A stretch of 64,000 nucleotides of DNA from Armatimonadota bacterium (GTDB taxonomy: Bacteria; Armatimonadota; Zipacnadia; JAUWAU01), in the NCBI GenBank assembly GCA_030601885.1, contig JAUWAU010000029.1, forward strand, positions 19,210 to 83,209. The letters are read 5' to 3'. Both the position numbers and the translations under genes were made by a program. Shown here one piece after another: positions 50,618 to 59,891 of the stretch. The notes beneath the pieces were generated by a model. The model was not told the origin of the DNA. It saw only the letters and a program-made list of their open reading frames with translations, and made no database searches. The first letter of the stretch is position 1, and every line of letters begins with the position of its first letter.

Positions 50618-52114
50618 TCAGCCACGCGGCTGTGGGCGCCCCGCTGCCATCTTCTCCGCCGCCACTCGCGGCCTACCTTCCTCCCCGGCGACGCTCTCAG
50701 CCCGCGGTCGCCGTCGCGCCTGGGGCTTCGCCCCCGCCACGACCATCTGCCAAGTGCGGAGGAGTATGCGCAAATCGAGCTTGAGTGAGAAGTTCTTGGC
50801 GTAGTACAGATCGTAACCGAGGGACTCCACGACGTCCTCGAGGCACGTGTCGCCGCCCCGATTGATTGACCGCCAGCCGGTGATGCCCGGCGGAACGGCA
50901 TGTCGCTGCATGTACAGCGGGATCCGGCGGCGTAATTCGGCGACGATCTCTGGGCGCTCGGGGCGCGGCCCCACAAGGCTCATTTCACCCAGCAGAACGT
51001 TCCAGAGCTGCGGCAGTTCGTCGATGCCGGTGCGCCGGAGGAACTGGCCCACACGTGTCACCCGCGGGTCGTCGGGCGGCGACCAGACCGGTCCCGTCGC
51101 TGCTTCGGCATCCCTGCGCATGGTCCGGAGTTTCCACAGCGTGAAGCGTTTAGCGTGGCGTCCCATCCGTCGCTGGCCATAGATGACGGGAAAACCGGAC
51201 TCCGCCACAATCGCAACGGCGGCTAAGAGCAGTATCGGTAGGGCGAAGACACCTGCAATCAGACCAGCGCCGAAGTCGAGCAGCCGCTTGCACAGCAGCG
51301 GTGAAGGGGGCAGCCTGTGGGCTGTCGCGTTGAATACCCAGCGCCCGTCAACTGCAAATATCGGGCACTTTCCGGTGGTCATCTCATAGAAACTGAAGGG
51401 GTCTGCCATAAGCGCGCCTCGCAGTGAGGCCCGTGTCAGGAGGTTTGCGACCCCCTCGGACCGAATGATTCCATCTGTGATGACCGTATGCGTGCCCCCA
51501 TCTGAGGCGAGTATCTCCTCAGCTCGTTCCACGCTGCACATCCGGACCCGGTGAGGGTAATCCGGCGTCAGGCGAGCCAATTCCGCGGCAGTATAGACGC
51601 GATCTGCGACAAGCCACAGTATGCGTGGGAGCCGGGACTCATCGCCTATGTGTCGCCAAACCGTCAGCAGCAGCTCGTGATCCCCGATGGCAATGATGGC
51701 TCCTGTCTTATCCGGTCGGTACCAGCGCAGCCAGATGAGGCGATTCCCGGTGAGCAGCAAGCCCGCAAGCGCTACGAATGCGCCGAATGCCAGTCTGTTC
51801 ATGCGCCAGGCAGGCAGCAGGTAGAAGAGCCCGGCGCACATGGCTGCTGCGAGTGCAGTAGCGAGCGCTGTAAGATATAGCGAGCGCCCCCGCATTCGCA
51901 GATACCCCGATTCGTACGCACCCGTCACATACAGCGCGGTCAGCCACCCGCAAGTGATGAGGATCGTTCGCGAAAGCCACTCTGGGGCGAGAGGAGCGAA
52001 TGCGACCTGTTCGGAGACTGCGGCCAGCCCGTCAGCCGCAGTAACAGAGACGGCCACTGCTGCAGAATCAGCGGCGATAATGCTCCGTAGCCTTCTGCGC
52101 TTGGCCACAGGCAA
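50618..52114 (-). CDS. Polyprenyl-phosphate sugar phosphotransferase (initiating transferase, WbaP/EpsL type)
   Basis: 498 residues from TTG 52114 (GGGAGGG seven bases upstream). Four to five N-terminal membrane helices and a cytoplasmic CoA-binding-like domain (AIIAIGDHELLLTVWRHI) precede the PF02397 catalytic region: KRLLDFGAGLIAGVFALPIL, YGQRRMGRHAKRFTLWKLRTM, RTGIDELPQLWNVLLGEMSLVGPRP and PGITGWRSINRGGD. This puts the first sugar-1-phosphate on the lipid carrier. The tail is Arg/Ala-rich. It is the likely start of the minus-strand half of the locus. Confidence 0.93.
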   Translation of the reverse strand: MPVAKRRRLRSIIAADSAAVAVSVTAADGLAAVSEQVAFAPLAPEWLSRTILITCGWLTALYVTGAYESGYLRMRGRSLYLTALATALAAAMCAGLFYLLPAWRMNRLAFGAFVALAGLLLTGNRLIWLRWYRPDKTGAIIAIGDHELLLTVWRHIGDESRLPRILWLVADRVYTAAELARLTPDYPHRVRMCSVERAEEILASDGGTHTVITDGIIRSEGVANLLTRASLRGALMADPFSFYEMTTGKCPIFAVDGRWVFNATAHRLPPSPLLCKRLLDFGAGLIAGVFALPILLLAAVAIVAESGFPVIYGQRRMGRHAKRFTLWKLRTMRRDAEAATGPVWSPPDDPRVTRVGQFLRRTGIDELPQLWNVLLGEMSLVGPRPERPEIVAELRRRIPLYMQRHAVPPGITGWRSINRGGDTCLEDVVESLGYDLYYAKNFSLKLDLRILLRTWQMVVAGAKPQARRRPRAESVAGEEGRPRVAAEKMAAGRPQPRG

Positions 52115-52640
52115 CGTTCCGCCCTCCCATGCAGTCCCCGTCTAGCTACGGGCGGCAGGCTATCGGGTAGGTTTCACGGAATAGCACGGCAGCGCACGCA
52201 GACCGCGAAGCTTGCCCGTCGCCGATCAACACGGCTTCAGTCATTGTGCGCAAACTAGACATCGATATCGCGGCACCTGATGTAGGCAACTACTATCACT
52301 CTGAGCACAGAGCGCCCTCTTGTGGCTGCGAGAAGTGGTGCGGAACATCGCCACTGCCCTTCCGCTTCGGCGAGCGAACACCGGCGAGCTCTCGCCTCCT
52401 CGTCTTGGCCCCGGCCCCGAGTCTCACCGCGCGGCACAGAGCTCCGGCAGACAGCTTTCAGGACCAGCCCCTCGCTGGTGGGCGCGGTAGCTCTCTCACA
52501 TCGATGCGTGCTGTGATCGCTCGCCTCGTACCTCAGGGCAAGCGATGTACATCTATCGGATCGCCTGCGTGGGCCCGTTCTCGTTAGGCGCGGCTGCGCC
52601 TTCATTCATCTGCGCGCCAACGGAACTGAGCCAAATCGAG
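52115..52640. other. Intergenic region without recognised gene
   Basis: 526 bases between two minus-strand polysaccharide genes. Frames on both strands are interrupted or low quality. The ribosome-binding site of the TTG-started PGT gene is at the left. GCGCGGCTGCGCC at 52588 may pair locally. None of the P, M or S repeat modules is seen. Confidence 0.45.
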
Positions 52641-53897
52641 TCACGGCAGTCTTTCTGCTGCTGTGCCAGATCGCCCGGAGCTGGACCTGTCGGTTAGAGG
52701 GACGGACTCCTCCGCCCTGAGAAGCTCCCGGTAGAGTCGGCCGACCCGTTCGATCATGCGGTTTACGTCGAACTCCGCTGCCCGCCGCCGGCCCGCCGCA
52801 CCCATGCGCTGGGCCAGGTCCGGATCGGCGGCCACTCGCAGGATCGCATCGGCCAGGGCGATCGGATCACGTGCCGGCACGAGGATGCCCGTCATCCCAT
52901 CTGCCACCGCCTCGGATGCACCATCAACGTCGGTCCCCACCACCGGCTTACCCGCTGCCATTGCCTCCAGATACACGATGGGAAAGCCTTCCCAGAGCGA
53001 GGACAGCGCAAAGACGTCAAATGCGGAGACCAGCGCCGGTACATCTCGTCGATAGCCAAGCATGAGCACAGCGTCATCCAAATGCCTCTCCGCCACTGCG
53101 GCTTTGACGTCATTCAGTAGCGGACCATCCCCGACGATGAGGAACTTGGCTTCGGGCATCCGCGCCCGAACGTGAGCTGCAGCCTCGATGAAGTCCAGCG
53201 GCGCCTTCTGTGGCGCCAGGCGCATTACGGTGCCAATGACCCGGTCCGATGGCGCAAGGCCGAGGTCGCGTCGTACTGCCCCCGGGTGCGACGGCGGTCG
53301 GGCGAACCTGTCGAACTCCACGGCCTCCTCGATGACTGCGTATTGGCTCTGCCTGCCGATCCCGTGTGCAAGGCCCGTTTGTACATCGGACTGCGAAACG
53401 ACGATTATGCGGGTCGCTAAGCGGCAGATGGCGCGCAAGCATAGCACCTGCGCGGCCGGAGGGAGCGCGTGCGTCGAGTCCCTGAACATCCATCCGTGGA
53501 CATGTGCCAGACGCACGGGCACACCAGCGAGACGGCCAGCGAGAAGTGCCAATACATTTGCTTTACTGCAGTGCGCATGCACGATATCGAAACGACCGCG
53601 CTTCAGCATCCTGGTGAGCCGGACGAGGGAGGCCAGATCCAGAGTCAGGCGAGGACCGCGGACCAGCGTGCCCATTAGAGATACCGGGACGCCGCATTGG
53701 CGCGCAAGGCTTATCATCTCTCCCTCGGGGCCGGTCCGCGTGCCAGCTACGAGAGTCGCATCGTACCCCTCATGACGGAGCAACTGGGCCAGCGAAATGG
53801 CGACCTTGCTGGCTCCGCCTGCCGACAAATGCGCGATCAACTGGAGAACTTTTGGCCGTGACACACTCACTCGTCCCAGTAGTGACGTGGGATTCAT
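52641..53897 (-). CDS. Glycosyltransferase family 4 protein
   Basis: 418 residues from ATG 53897. Typical GT4: the N-terminal Rossmann KVLQLIAHLSAGGASKVAISLAQ, the acceptor-side FDIVHAHCSKANVLALLAG, HVHGWMF, and the donor domain (GTVMRLAPQKAPLDFI, KFLIVGDGPLLNDV, LGYRRDVPALVSAFDVFALSS and EGFPIVYLEAMAAGKPVVG with the E-x7-E motif). Adds a sugar to the polysaccharide repeat unit. The tail (~395-418) is Ser/Arg-rich and probably disordered. Confidence 0.92.
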   Translation of the reverse strand: MNPTSLLGRVSVSRPKVLQLIAHLSAGGASKVAISLAQLLRHEGYDATLVAGTRTGPEGEMISLARQCGVPVSLMGTLVRGPRLTLDLASLVRLTRMLKRGRFDIVHAHCSKANVLALLAGRLAGVPVRLAHVHGWMFRDSTHALPPAAQVLCLRAICRLATRIIVVSQSDVQTGLAHGIGRQSQYAVIEEAVEFDRFARPPSHPGAVRRDLGLAPSDRVIGTVMRLAPQKAPLDFIEAAAHVRARMPEAKFLIVGDGPLLNDVKAAVAERHLDDAVLMLGYRRDVPALVSAFDVFALSSLWEGFPIVYLEAMAAGKPVVGTDVDGASEAVADGMTGILVPARDPIALADAILRVAADPDLAQRMGAAGRRRAAEFDVNRMIERVGRLYRELLRAEESVPLTDRSSSGRSGTAAERLP

Positions 53898-54064
53898 GCA
53901 GCGCCGTGCCAGACCGGTGTCGGTTGATCCCGAAACCTGCGGCCACCGGGCCTGACTGTGGCTATTTCACCCCGGCCGCCATCATTCCTTTGTTTTTTTC
54001 ATCGTGTGCCGATGCCACTCGCTCTGGCCCCCGTGAGGCGGCACGTCATCTGCGGCCGGCACGT

Positions 54065-56635
54065 TCAGGAGGAGCGCGTGATGTGTCGGCCGATTCGCGT
54101 GCGTTCGCCCCGCTTGACGACCTCGATGGTGATGTCGTTCGGGCCCGGGCGGAGAGTGGCGAGCGCACTGAAGACGCCGCCCGCACCGGGGTTCCGCCTG
54201 TGTCCGTTTACAGCGACCGTGGCCCCGTCCTCAACCCATCCGGAGACGGCCACAGTGTCTTCACCCACACGAGCAGCCCATGGCTCCTTGAGCAGCAGGT
54301 ACGGGCGCTGCTCGATGCGCTCGAGCTCCGCCGCCAGGGTCTCACGAGCGGCGCGGAAGCGATCGGCCGAGCGACCGAAGTCGGCGAAGTACCACTCTCC
54401 CACCACCTGCTCGCAGATGCGATCGCTTATGTAGGTGTCAGGCAGCTCTTTCGCGGCGACGCCAAGGGTCTGCCGCAAGGTGGCCGTCTTGGCAGAAAGC
54501 ATGGTGAGGTAGTCGTAGTCCTGCAGTCCCTGCCGGGTGAGCTCCCAGCGCACGGAGTCCAGGAGGTAGGGAGGCCGGTCGTGCGGATATACCCAGACGC
54601 TCGCCAGCGCGCCGCTGGCGTACCGTCCGCGCCAGGCGCCGATGGTCCACATGAGGCACGAATACATCCGCTCCCGCCACAGCCACCAGGGCAGCTCCCG
54701 GACCAGCAGCGGCGGCAGCGTCACGTCATAGACCTCGGGGTTGTAGACGCCGATGCGATCGCCCTGCTGACGGCGCTGCTGGACCAAGTCGCGTACGGCG
54801 GCATAGCTGCGGAAGGTCATCAGCCAGTCTGGCAGCGTATCATAATAGGGCTCAGCGACCGCAACACCGAATGCCATGGGCCGCAGGTCGCCATCGGCGC
54901 GCTGCATGAGGCGTGCAAGCTGTGTCACCTGCTCGCGGTACTCGGCCGTCGGCTCGTCCCAGAAGTTGTGGAAGAAGTAGTCGAGCCAGCCCTTCTGCTT
55001 CAGGTGCGCCGCCACACCCCTAATTGTGCTCACCCACTTGGCCGCGAACTCGTCGCTGGTGTGGTGCTTGCCGAACGGGCCGAAGCTCTGTTTGAAGCTG
55101 CTGTCGTGCCCGGCGACGAGATAGCCATAGGGGAGCTGTAGGTAGTTCATGCCCAGCTCTTCGATGAGATATGAGGCGGCCTTGTCGAACTCGGTGAAGT
55201 CCAGCGCCGCCTCGTTGCCGTCAAATGACAACGCCGGCGCGGGCCGGATAGTGCGTACGCTCATGCGGTGCTCGGCAACGTTGCGCCACCAGGCGAGCCG
55301 CATGTCGTCGGTCACACTCGTGCCCGGGCGCGGCACGCCAACGCTGAAGCGGAAGGTGGGACGCTGTGGGAGGCCAAGGCGCCGGACGCGAAGGCCCAGA
55401 GGGAACGTACGCTCACCTACGCCGTCGATGCTCGCCGTGATACGGCCACGGTACTCGCCGGGCGCGGCGCCCGGAGGCACCCTGATGGTCACCCAGAAGC
55501 TCTGCTGCCCGCGCGGCGGAACGCGAACGGGTCCTGCCGGAAGGAGCTTATCGGGGAAGCGCTTCCCCATCTCCTCCCCAACGAACCCGAGTGGATTGAC
55601 TGTCGCACGAATGCCGGACGAAGCGAGGGAGCCGTCGATGGTGATCGGCCCGACCTCGATGCCGACCGAGGGCAGCTCTTCGGCGGCGCTGACGACCAGC
55701 TGGAAGGCCACGCATTCGTTGGCCGCGCAAGCAGCGTCCACGCCATCGACGCCGGGCAGGTCGGGGAGCGCATCGGTCACGGCCGGCACGCGCTGATTTG
55801 CATCTTCGCGCCAGACGGCAAGCCGGGAGTCGCGTGCAAGAACCCCGGCCCAGGCGCTCGGGCCGACCTCCCACATCGCCCCCATGGGCACGACCAGCCG
55901 GTCCGCCGTCTCCGCCACGTAGCCGGGCACGCCGGCGAGCCGCAGCTCGCAGTCCTCAAAGACGGCGTCATCGGTCGGACCCACGGCCAGCGACCACACT
56001 GTGCCCCGATGAGCCGCCGGCACGGCGACCTCGACGCACCGCTGTACCGAATGCGGCGTCTTCGTGGCGATCTCGGCAACCGCGCGCTCGTCCGGATCGA
56101 AGATCTCGACACGTGCACCCTCGCGCTGCCCACTGCCCGCGATGTAGACGTCGAACGCAGGCGTGCCCTCCGGCACCAGGAAGTAAAGGCGCCGGGCCGC
56201 CTGTCCGAAGATGTGCAGCGGGCCCACGGACGAGGCGAGCATCGAGAGCCACTGCGTGTTGGCGTCGAGCGTGTAGTAGTTCGCTGCCCCATCGGCGTCA
56301 ACGTAAAGGAGCCCGGTGACCCTTGGTGTCACTCGGATCGTGGTCGTTCGCCCACTTGCCGCTACGGCTTTGACCGCCGGCGTGCCCTCGCGCCCCCTGA
56401 CGGCGATGGGGACGTCGCTGCGGCCTGCCCCAGCCGTCACTTGAAGCACAACCTCTTGCCCGGCCTCGGCCCAGAGGCAAAAGCGAGTGCTTCCTCGGCA
56501 CCGCGTTTGTTGATCCGCCCGGCCAATAGTCGCCGTCTTCGGCGCCAACCACGCCGCCTGGGCCGCGGTCGGCTGAGAACAGGCCAGCACGAAGGCGATG
56601 GCCATACTGCTCGCGATGACGACGCGAACCGGCAT
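54065..56635 (-). CDS. Secreted DUF4091-type glycoside-hydrolase-like protein
   Basis: 856 residues from ATG 56635 (AGGA six bases upstream), signal peptide MPVRVVIASSMAIAFVLAC with a cysteine at 19 that may be lipidated. N-terminal beta-rich domains (~30-400) include QQSFWVTIRVPPGAAPGEYRG. Residues ~430-720 form a barrel-like DUF4091 region with HNFWDEPTAEYREQV (candidate catalytic Asp-Glu), LMWTIGAWRGRY and SVRWELTRQGLQDYDYL near the end. A C-terminal sandwich follows. It resembles the truncated protein at 1-1696. Substrate unknown; placed near exopolysaccharide genes. Confidence 0.82.
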   Translation of the reverse strand: MPVRVVIASSMAIAFVLACSQPTAAQAAWLAPKTATIGRADQQTRCRGSTRFCLWAEAGQEVVLQVTAGAGRSDVPIAVRGREGTPAVKAVAASGRTTTIRVTPRVTGLLYVDADGAANYYTLDANTQWLSMLASSVGPLHIFGQAARRLYFLVPEGTPAFDVYIAGSGQREGARVEIFDPDERAVAEIATKTPHSVQRCVEVAVPAAHRGTVWSLAVGPTDDAVFEDCELRLAGVPGYVAETADRLVVPMGAMWEVGPSAWAGVLARDSRLAVWREDANQRVPAVTDALPDLPGVDGVDAACAANECVAFQLVVSAAEELPSVGIEVGPITIDGSLASSGIRATVNPLGFVGEEMGKRFPDKLLPAGPVRVPPRGQQSFWVTIRVPPGAAPGEYRGRITASIDGVGERTFPLGLRVRRLGLPQRPTFRFSVGVPRPGTSVTDDMRLAWWRNVAEHRMSVRTIRPAPALSFDGNEAALDFTEFDKAASYLIEELGMNYLQLPYGYLVAGHDSSFKQSFGPFGKHHTSDEFAAKWVSTIRGVAAHLKQKGWLDYFFHNFWDEPTAEYREQVTQLARLMQRADGDLRPMAFGVAVAEPYYDTLPDWLMTFRSYAAVRDLVQQRRQQGDRIGVYNPEVYDVTLPPLLVRELPWWLWRERMYSCLMWTIGAWRGRYASGALASVWVYPHDRPPYLLDSVRWELTRQGLQDYDYLTMLSAKTATLRQTLGVAAKELPDTYISDRICEQVVGEWYFADFGRSADRFRAARETLAAELERIEQRPYLLLKEPWAARVGEDTVAVSGWVEDGATVAVNGHRRNPGAGGVFSALATLRPGPNDITIEVVKRGERTRIGRHITRSS

Positions 56636-56673
56636 AGTCGTTCCTGCCCTTTTGCGTCTAGCCGCTTATGATG

Positions 56674-57417
56674 TCACAGCACGCCCAGGCCGGAGGCCAT
56701 TGCGACGATGCCGGCGAGGGTTACTATGATCAGAGCAATACTGCGAAACAGCCTTTCTTCCACTGTGTGCGCCAGTTTGATCCCGGCAATACCTCCTACG
56801 AGCATCGCCGGCAGGAGGAACATGGCATAGCGCAGCAGTGCTGTGGTGATGAGCCCTTCCCGGCCGAAAGCAATTGCGGCCACCACACTGAGCACGGTGA
56901 AGTAGAACGCCAGGTTCGCCCTGAAGACCTGCTTCCCGACGCCTTGATTCGTGAGAAACAGTATCACCGGCGGGCCGCTCATTCCGGTGCTCCCGGCCAA
57001 TACACCACTAATAAGACCAATGGGACCCATGGCGAGTTTCTCATTCTTGATCTCCCTTCGGAAACCACACAGGAAGGCGACGCCGAATGCGGCGATCACG
57101 GCGCCGATGAGGACCTTCAGCACATTCACGTCCAGAATGGTCAAGATTCTCGCTCCGAACGGGACCCCGATGCTGCCTGCAACCAGGAGCGGCCAGATGC
57201 GTCTCAAGTCGAGCCATCTTCTCGCTTCGAGCGCTATGGCCATCGTGAGCATGCCGGCCTGCATCATTACCATCGGCACGACCATTGTCGGCGGCAGGAT
57301 CATTATCAGTATCGGAACAGCGACCAAGTTAAACCCAAATGCAGTGAGTCCCTGGGTGAAGCCGGCGAAGAATATCGCAAGGAGTCCAACGAGGAGTGTG
57401 GCCGTTGAGTCCATCAT
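56674..57417 (-). CDS. TauE/SafE family anion permease (sulfite exporter-like)
   Basis: 247 residues from ATG 57417 (MMDSTATLL). About eight hydrophobic helices with the two family repeats: GFTQGLTAFGFNLVAVPIL near the N-terminus and AGSTGMSGPPVILFLTNQG in the middle. TauE/SafE proteins move sulfite, sulfoacetate or organosulfur anions, which would fit with release of sulfate by the sulfatases of the window, but the link is inference. It is 38 bases from the DUF4091 gene on the same strand. Confidence 0.88.
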   Translation of the reverse strand: MMDSTATLLVGLLAIFFAGFTQGLTAFGFNLVAVPILIMILPPTMVVPMVMMQAGMLTMAIALEARRWLDLRRIWPLLVAGSIGVPFGARILTILDVNVLKVLIGAVIAAFGVAFLCGFRREIKNEKLAMGPIGLISGVLAGSTGMSGPPVILFLTNQGVGKQVFRANLAFYFTVLSVVAAIAFGREGLITTALLRYAMFLLPAMLVGGIAGIKLAHTVEERLFRSIALIIVTLAGIVAMASGLGVL

Positions 57418-57518
57418 GATATGGCGTCCGGAGCAAAGCCTGCCAGCCAACGACTTGACCGCAAGCAGTGTACCCGAGGCAGCCTCCCTGGGCCGGTTCG
57501 GGATGCGCGGCCGCTCCT

Positions 57519-58898
57519 TTACCGCCTCTCGTAAGCGCCCACGTCCCAGCCTGCCCCTTGTGGGCGGGGCACGCCGTCGCCATCCGTTTTCACCTGCTCC
57601 AGAGCCACGCCTCTGTCAATGGCCGGCGAGCCCGGAGCCAGGTGGAAGTCGCCTTGTCCCCAGTCGTTGTCGGCGGCGACTACGAAGGCCGAAGTCGAGA
57701 CCGCGAGGTTGGACGGATCGCTCGCCTCGCTGGGCTTGCTCGGCGCCAGGAACAGGCAGTTCTTGACTTCAAACCCCTCTCCATATCCTCCCCCCGACAG
57801 GAAGGCCTCCCGGATGGCCCCGCCCCAGGTGTTGTTCCAGAGCCTCAATTGCTCGATCTTGTTCTCGTAGCGCACGCCGATATCCGAGCTGTGCATCACG
57901 CAGTTGGTCACCGTGACATGCGAGCCGCCGCGCGAGCCGGGGCCGCGGAGGCGGAAGCAGATCACATTGTCGAACACGGTGCAGCGATCCACCAGCGCAT
58001 CGCATCGCTCTTTGAGGTTGAATGCCGCCGCGTTGCCTATCGGCCCGCGAAAGCCGCCGACGAGGCAGTTGCGGATGACGATGCGCGGGCGTGGCGCTTC
58101 CGGATCGCATTTGGTGTCAATGCCGTTCTCGCCCGGCACCATTGTGGGCGGATAGCGCGGGTGGGCGAAAGGGTCGTTCGGCGGCATGCGGCCACCGTAC
58201 AGCTCGCAGTCCTCGACCAACACGTTGTCCCACGGCTCGCGGCTCGGATCCGCCTGGATGCAATCCCCGGAGCACAGCTCGATCTTGCAGCCGCGCACCG
58301 TCATGTTGTAGGAGTAGGTGAAGCGAACGCCGTGCGAGTCATCGCGGCTCGTGCCGTCAGAGGCGAGGTTGTGGTGAATGTAGCAGTCCTGCACGAGCCC
58401 GTCGCGCGAGTCAAAGAACTGGAGGCCATCGCCGTACCGTCCGGGCCCAGTTATGCGGCCGGCTCGGCGGATCTCGCAATCGATGAAATGTATCCCCTGC
58501 CCCTTGGCCCATACGCACGTGTTATTGCCGTACTGGGCGTCGAAGACGAGGCCGCGGACCGTTACGTAATCGGCCTCCAGAGTCAGCGCCCGGTCCTTTG
58601 GCGCGATGATGGCCATCCGTGGATGCTCCGCCTGCAGCGTCAGGCGCCGGGCGTCGCCGTCGCCGCCGCGCCGCAGCTCCAAGGACTCCCCATACGTCCC
58701 GTCCGCGACGATCACCGTGTCTCCCGGCTTTGTCAACGCGAGCGCGTGGGCGATCGTCTTCAGCGGCGCCGCCCGGGCGCCCGCATTCTCGTCCGAGCCC
58801 GCCGGGCTCACGTAATAGCGCCGTCCCTGCTGTGCCGGCGCGATGCTCATCACCAGCCACAGCATCATTACGGTTGAGATCCCGCCAATTGCGCGCAA
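57519..58898 (-). CDS. Secreted right-handed beta-helix protein (DUF1565 type)
   Basis: 459 residues if started at TTG 58898 (GAGG about nine bases upstream); ATG 58868 is an alternative still giving a signal peptide. After the signal (WLVMSIAPAQQG) comes RRYYVSPAGSDENAGARAAPL, the DUF1565 opening, and then beta-helix coils with repeated D/N-rich turns (FIDCEIRRAG, VQDCYIHHN, VEDCELYGG, VTNCVMHSSD). The end, PAIDRGVALEQVKTDGDGVPRPQ, is the common choice-of-anchor-like tail of such proteins. It may bind or cleave an acidic polysaccharide; no catalytic residues could be fixed. Confidence 0.87.
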   Translation of the reverse strand: MRAIGGISTVMMLWLVMSIAPAQQGRRYYVSPAGSDENAGARAAPLKTIAHALALTKPGDTVIVADGTYGESLELRRGGDGDARRLTLQAEHPRMAIIAPKDRALTLEADYVTVRGLVFDAQYGNNTCVWAKGQGIHFIDCEIRRAGRITGPGRYGDGLQFFDSRDGLVQDCYIHHNLASDGTSRDDSHGVRFTYSYNMTVRGCKIELCSGDCIQADPSREPWDNVLVEDCELYGGRMPPNDPFAHPRYPPTMVPGENGIDTKCDPEAPRPRIVIRNCLVGGFRGPIGNAAAFNLKERCDALVDRCTVFDNVICFRLRGPGSRGGSHVTVTNCVMHSSDIGVRYENKIEQLRLWNNTWGGAIREAFLSGGGYGEGFEVKNCLFLAPSKPSEASDPSNLAVSTSAFVVAADNDWGQGDFHLAPGSPAIDRGVALEQVKTDGDGVPRPQGAGWDVGAYERR

Positions 58899-59039
58899 AA
58901 CTGCTGACCTCCGCTTCGGTGCTTCCTCCGTGCCACTGCGCGCTCCTTCTTCTGAGGAGCAAGTCCCTCAGTTCCTATCGCCCCTGCCCCGTGTGCGTGA
59001 CTGGTGTTGGCCGGTTCACACCTCTGGGCGGAAAACCAC

Positions 59040-59068
59040 TTGACATACGGTGGCCGAATTGGTATATG
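59040..59068 (+). promoter_or_regulatory. Promoter of the padR-like gene
   Basis: Perfect -35 TTGACA (59040-59045), 17-base spacer, -10 TATATG (59063-59068). The operator palindrome overlaps the -10. Confidence 0.65.
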
Positions 59069-59081
59069 TAAAGTACATATA
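59063..59081. promoter_or_regulatory. Palindromic operator overlapping the padR promoter
   Basis: Perfect inverted repeat TATATGTA-AAG-TACATATA. It covers the -10 region, which fits autorepression by a PadR-type regulator. A related site is at 59527-59545. Confidence 0.7.
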
Positions 59082-59093
59082 GGTGACCGCCAA

Positions 59094-59480
59094 ATGCCCC
59101 GGGGCAAGTGCCACCGGCACGGAAGAGAATTTGGGCCGTGTTCGTGCTCTCTGGGGAAGCTCTCGCGCCTGGTGGAGCCGCAGATGCTGCACCTGCTGGC
59201 CGCCCGGGAGGCGCAATATGGGTATGAACTCCTGGCCCATGTGCAGCAAGCGAAGCTGACGGACTCGGAGATCGACGTGGGCGCGGTGTACCGTACGCTG
59301 CGCACTTTAGAGCAAACCGGATGCGTGGTCTCGCACTGGGAGCCCGGGCCCGGAGGGCCAAACCGGCGGATGTACGACATCACGCCGCTCGGACGCCAGC
59401 ACCTCAAAGACTGGGCTACCGTGCTCGCACGCCGGGGTACGGCCATGGTAGAGTTCGCCGAGGATTGCAGCAAACTGTAG
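59094..59480 (+). CDS. PadR-family transcriptional regulator with an N-terminal Cys/His cluster
   Basis: 128 residues from ATG 59094; the sequence between promoter and ATG is consistent with a short leader. Winged-helix core: EPQMLHLLAAREAQYGYEL, LTDSEIDVGAVYRTLRTLEQTGCV and YDITPLGRQHLKDW, the classic PadR layout. Before it is a short Cys/His-rich tail: Cys6, His7, His9, Cys16 and Cys18. That suggests metal or redox sensing, inferred from residue content only. It represses its own promoter and probably the following operon, both having matching palindromes. Confidence 0.88.
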   Translation: MPRGKCHRHGREFGPCSCSLGKLSRLVEPQMLHLLAAREAQYGYELLAHVQQAKLTDSEIDVGAVYRTLRTLEQTGCVVSHWEPGPGGPNRRMYDITPLGRQHLKDWATVLARRGTAMVEFAEDCSKL

Positions 59481-59490
59481 GCCTCGGGGA

Positions 59491-59517
59491 AAGCCGCAGA
59501 TGCTGCGGCTTCTTCTT
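59491..59517 (+). terminator. Rho-independent terminator after padR
   Basis: Stem AAGCCGCAG / CTGCGGCTT (nine pairs) with a three-base ATG loop, followed by CTTCTTGG. It separates the regulator from the operon, which has its own operator-bearing upstream region. Confidence 0.7.
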
Positions 59518-59526
59518 GGTCGAGTG

Positions 59527-59545
59527 TGTATGCAAAATACATATA
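59527..59545. promoter_or_regulatory. Second PadR-type operator before the NifX/MinD operon
   Basis: TGTATGCA-AAA-TACATATA keeps the right half of the first site exactly and six of eight bases of the left half. It lies 16 bases before the ATG of the first operon gene, over the likely promoter. Confidence 0.65.
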
Positions 59546-59561
59546 GACGCGGTGACACGAA

Positions 59562-59891
59562 ATGAAAGTGGCGCTCGCCGCTGACGGAACCGAAGTCGCC
59601 GCCCACTTCGGGCGGTGCGAGAGGTACGTAGTGGCCGAATTGGACGGTGGGGCAGTGACACGCGAGGAAAGCATGGCCAATCCCGGCCACGAGCCGGGTC
59701 GGCTGCCGCGGATGCTGAACGAACTGGGCGTGGACACGATCGTGGCCGGCGGCATGGGGCCGCGCGCCCGGGCCATTTTCGAGCAGTTCGGCATCGCGGT
59801 CATAATCGGTGTCTCGGGCCCGGTGGCCGAGGCCTTGAGGCAACTGGCGACGGGAGATCTCAAGCCTGGCGAAAGTACCTGTGAGCACTGA
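59562..59891 (+). CDS. NifX/NifB-C-type (dinitrogenase FeMo-cofactor biosynthesis-like) protein
   Basis: 109 residues from ATG 59562. Single PF02579-type domain: MKVALAADGTEVAAHFGRCERYVV at the N-terminus, IVAGGMGPRARAIFEQFGI and the V-x-G-x-x-G-P turn near the end. Relatives include NifX, NafY and the orange protein, which carries a Mo-Cu cluster. No nif genes are nearby, so the target is probably a different metal cluster. The N-terminal His-Phe-Gly-Arg-Cys may hold metal. Its stop overlaps the GTG of the next gene, so the two are translationally coupled. Confidence 0.88.
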   Translation: MKVALAADGTEVAAHFGRCERYVVAELDGGAVTREESMANPGHEPGRLPRMLNELGVDTIVAGGMGPRARAIFEQFGIAVIIGVSGPVAEALRQLATGDLKPGESTCEH

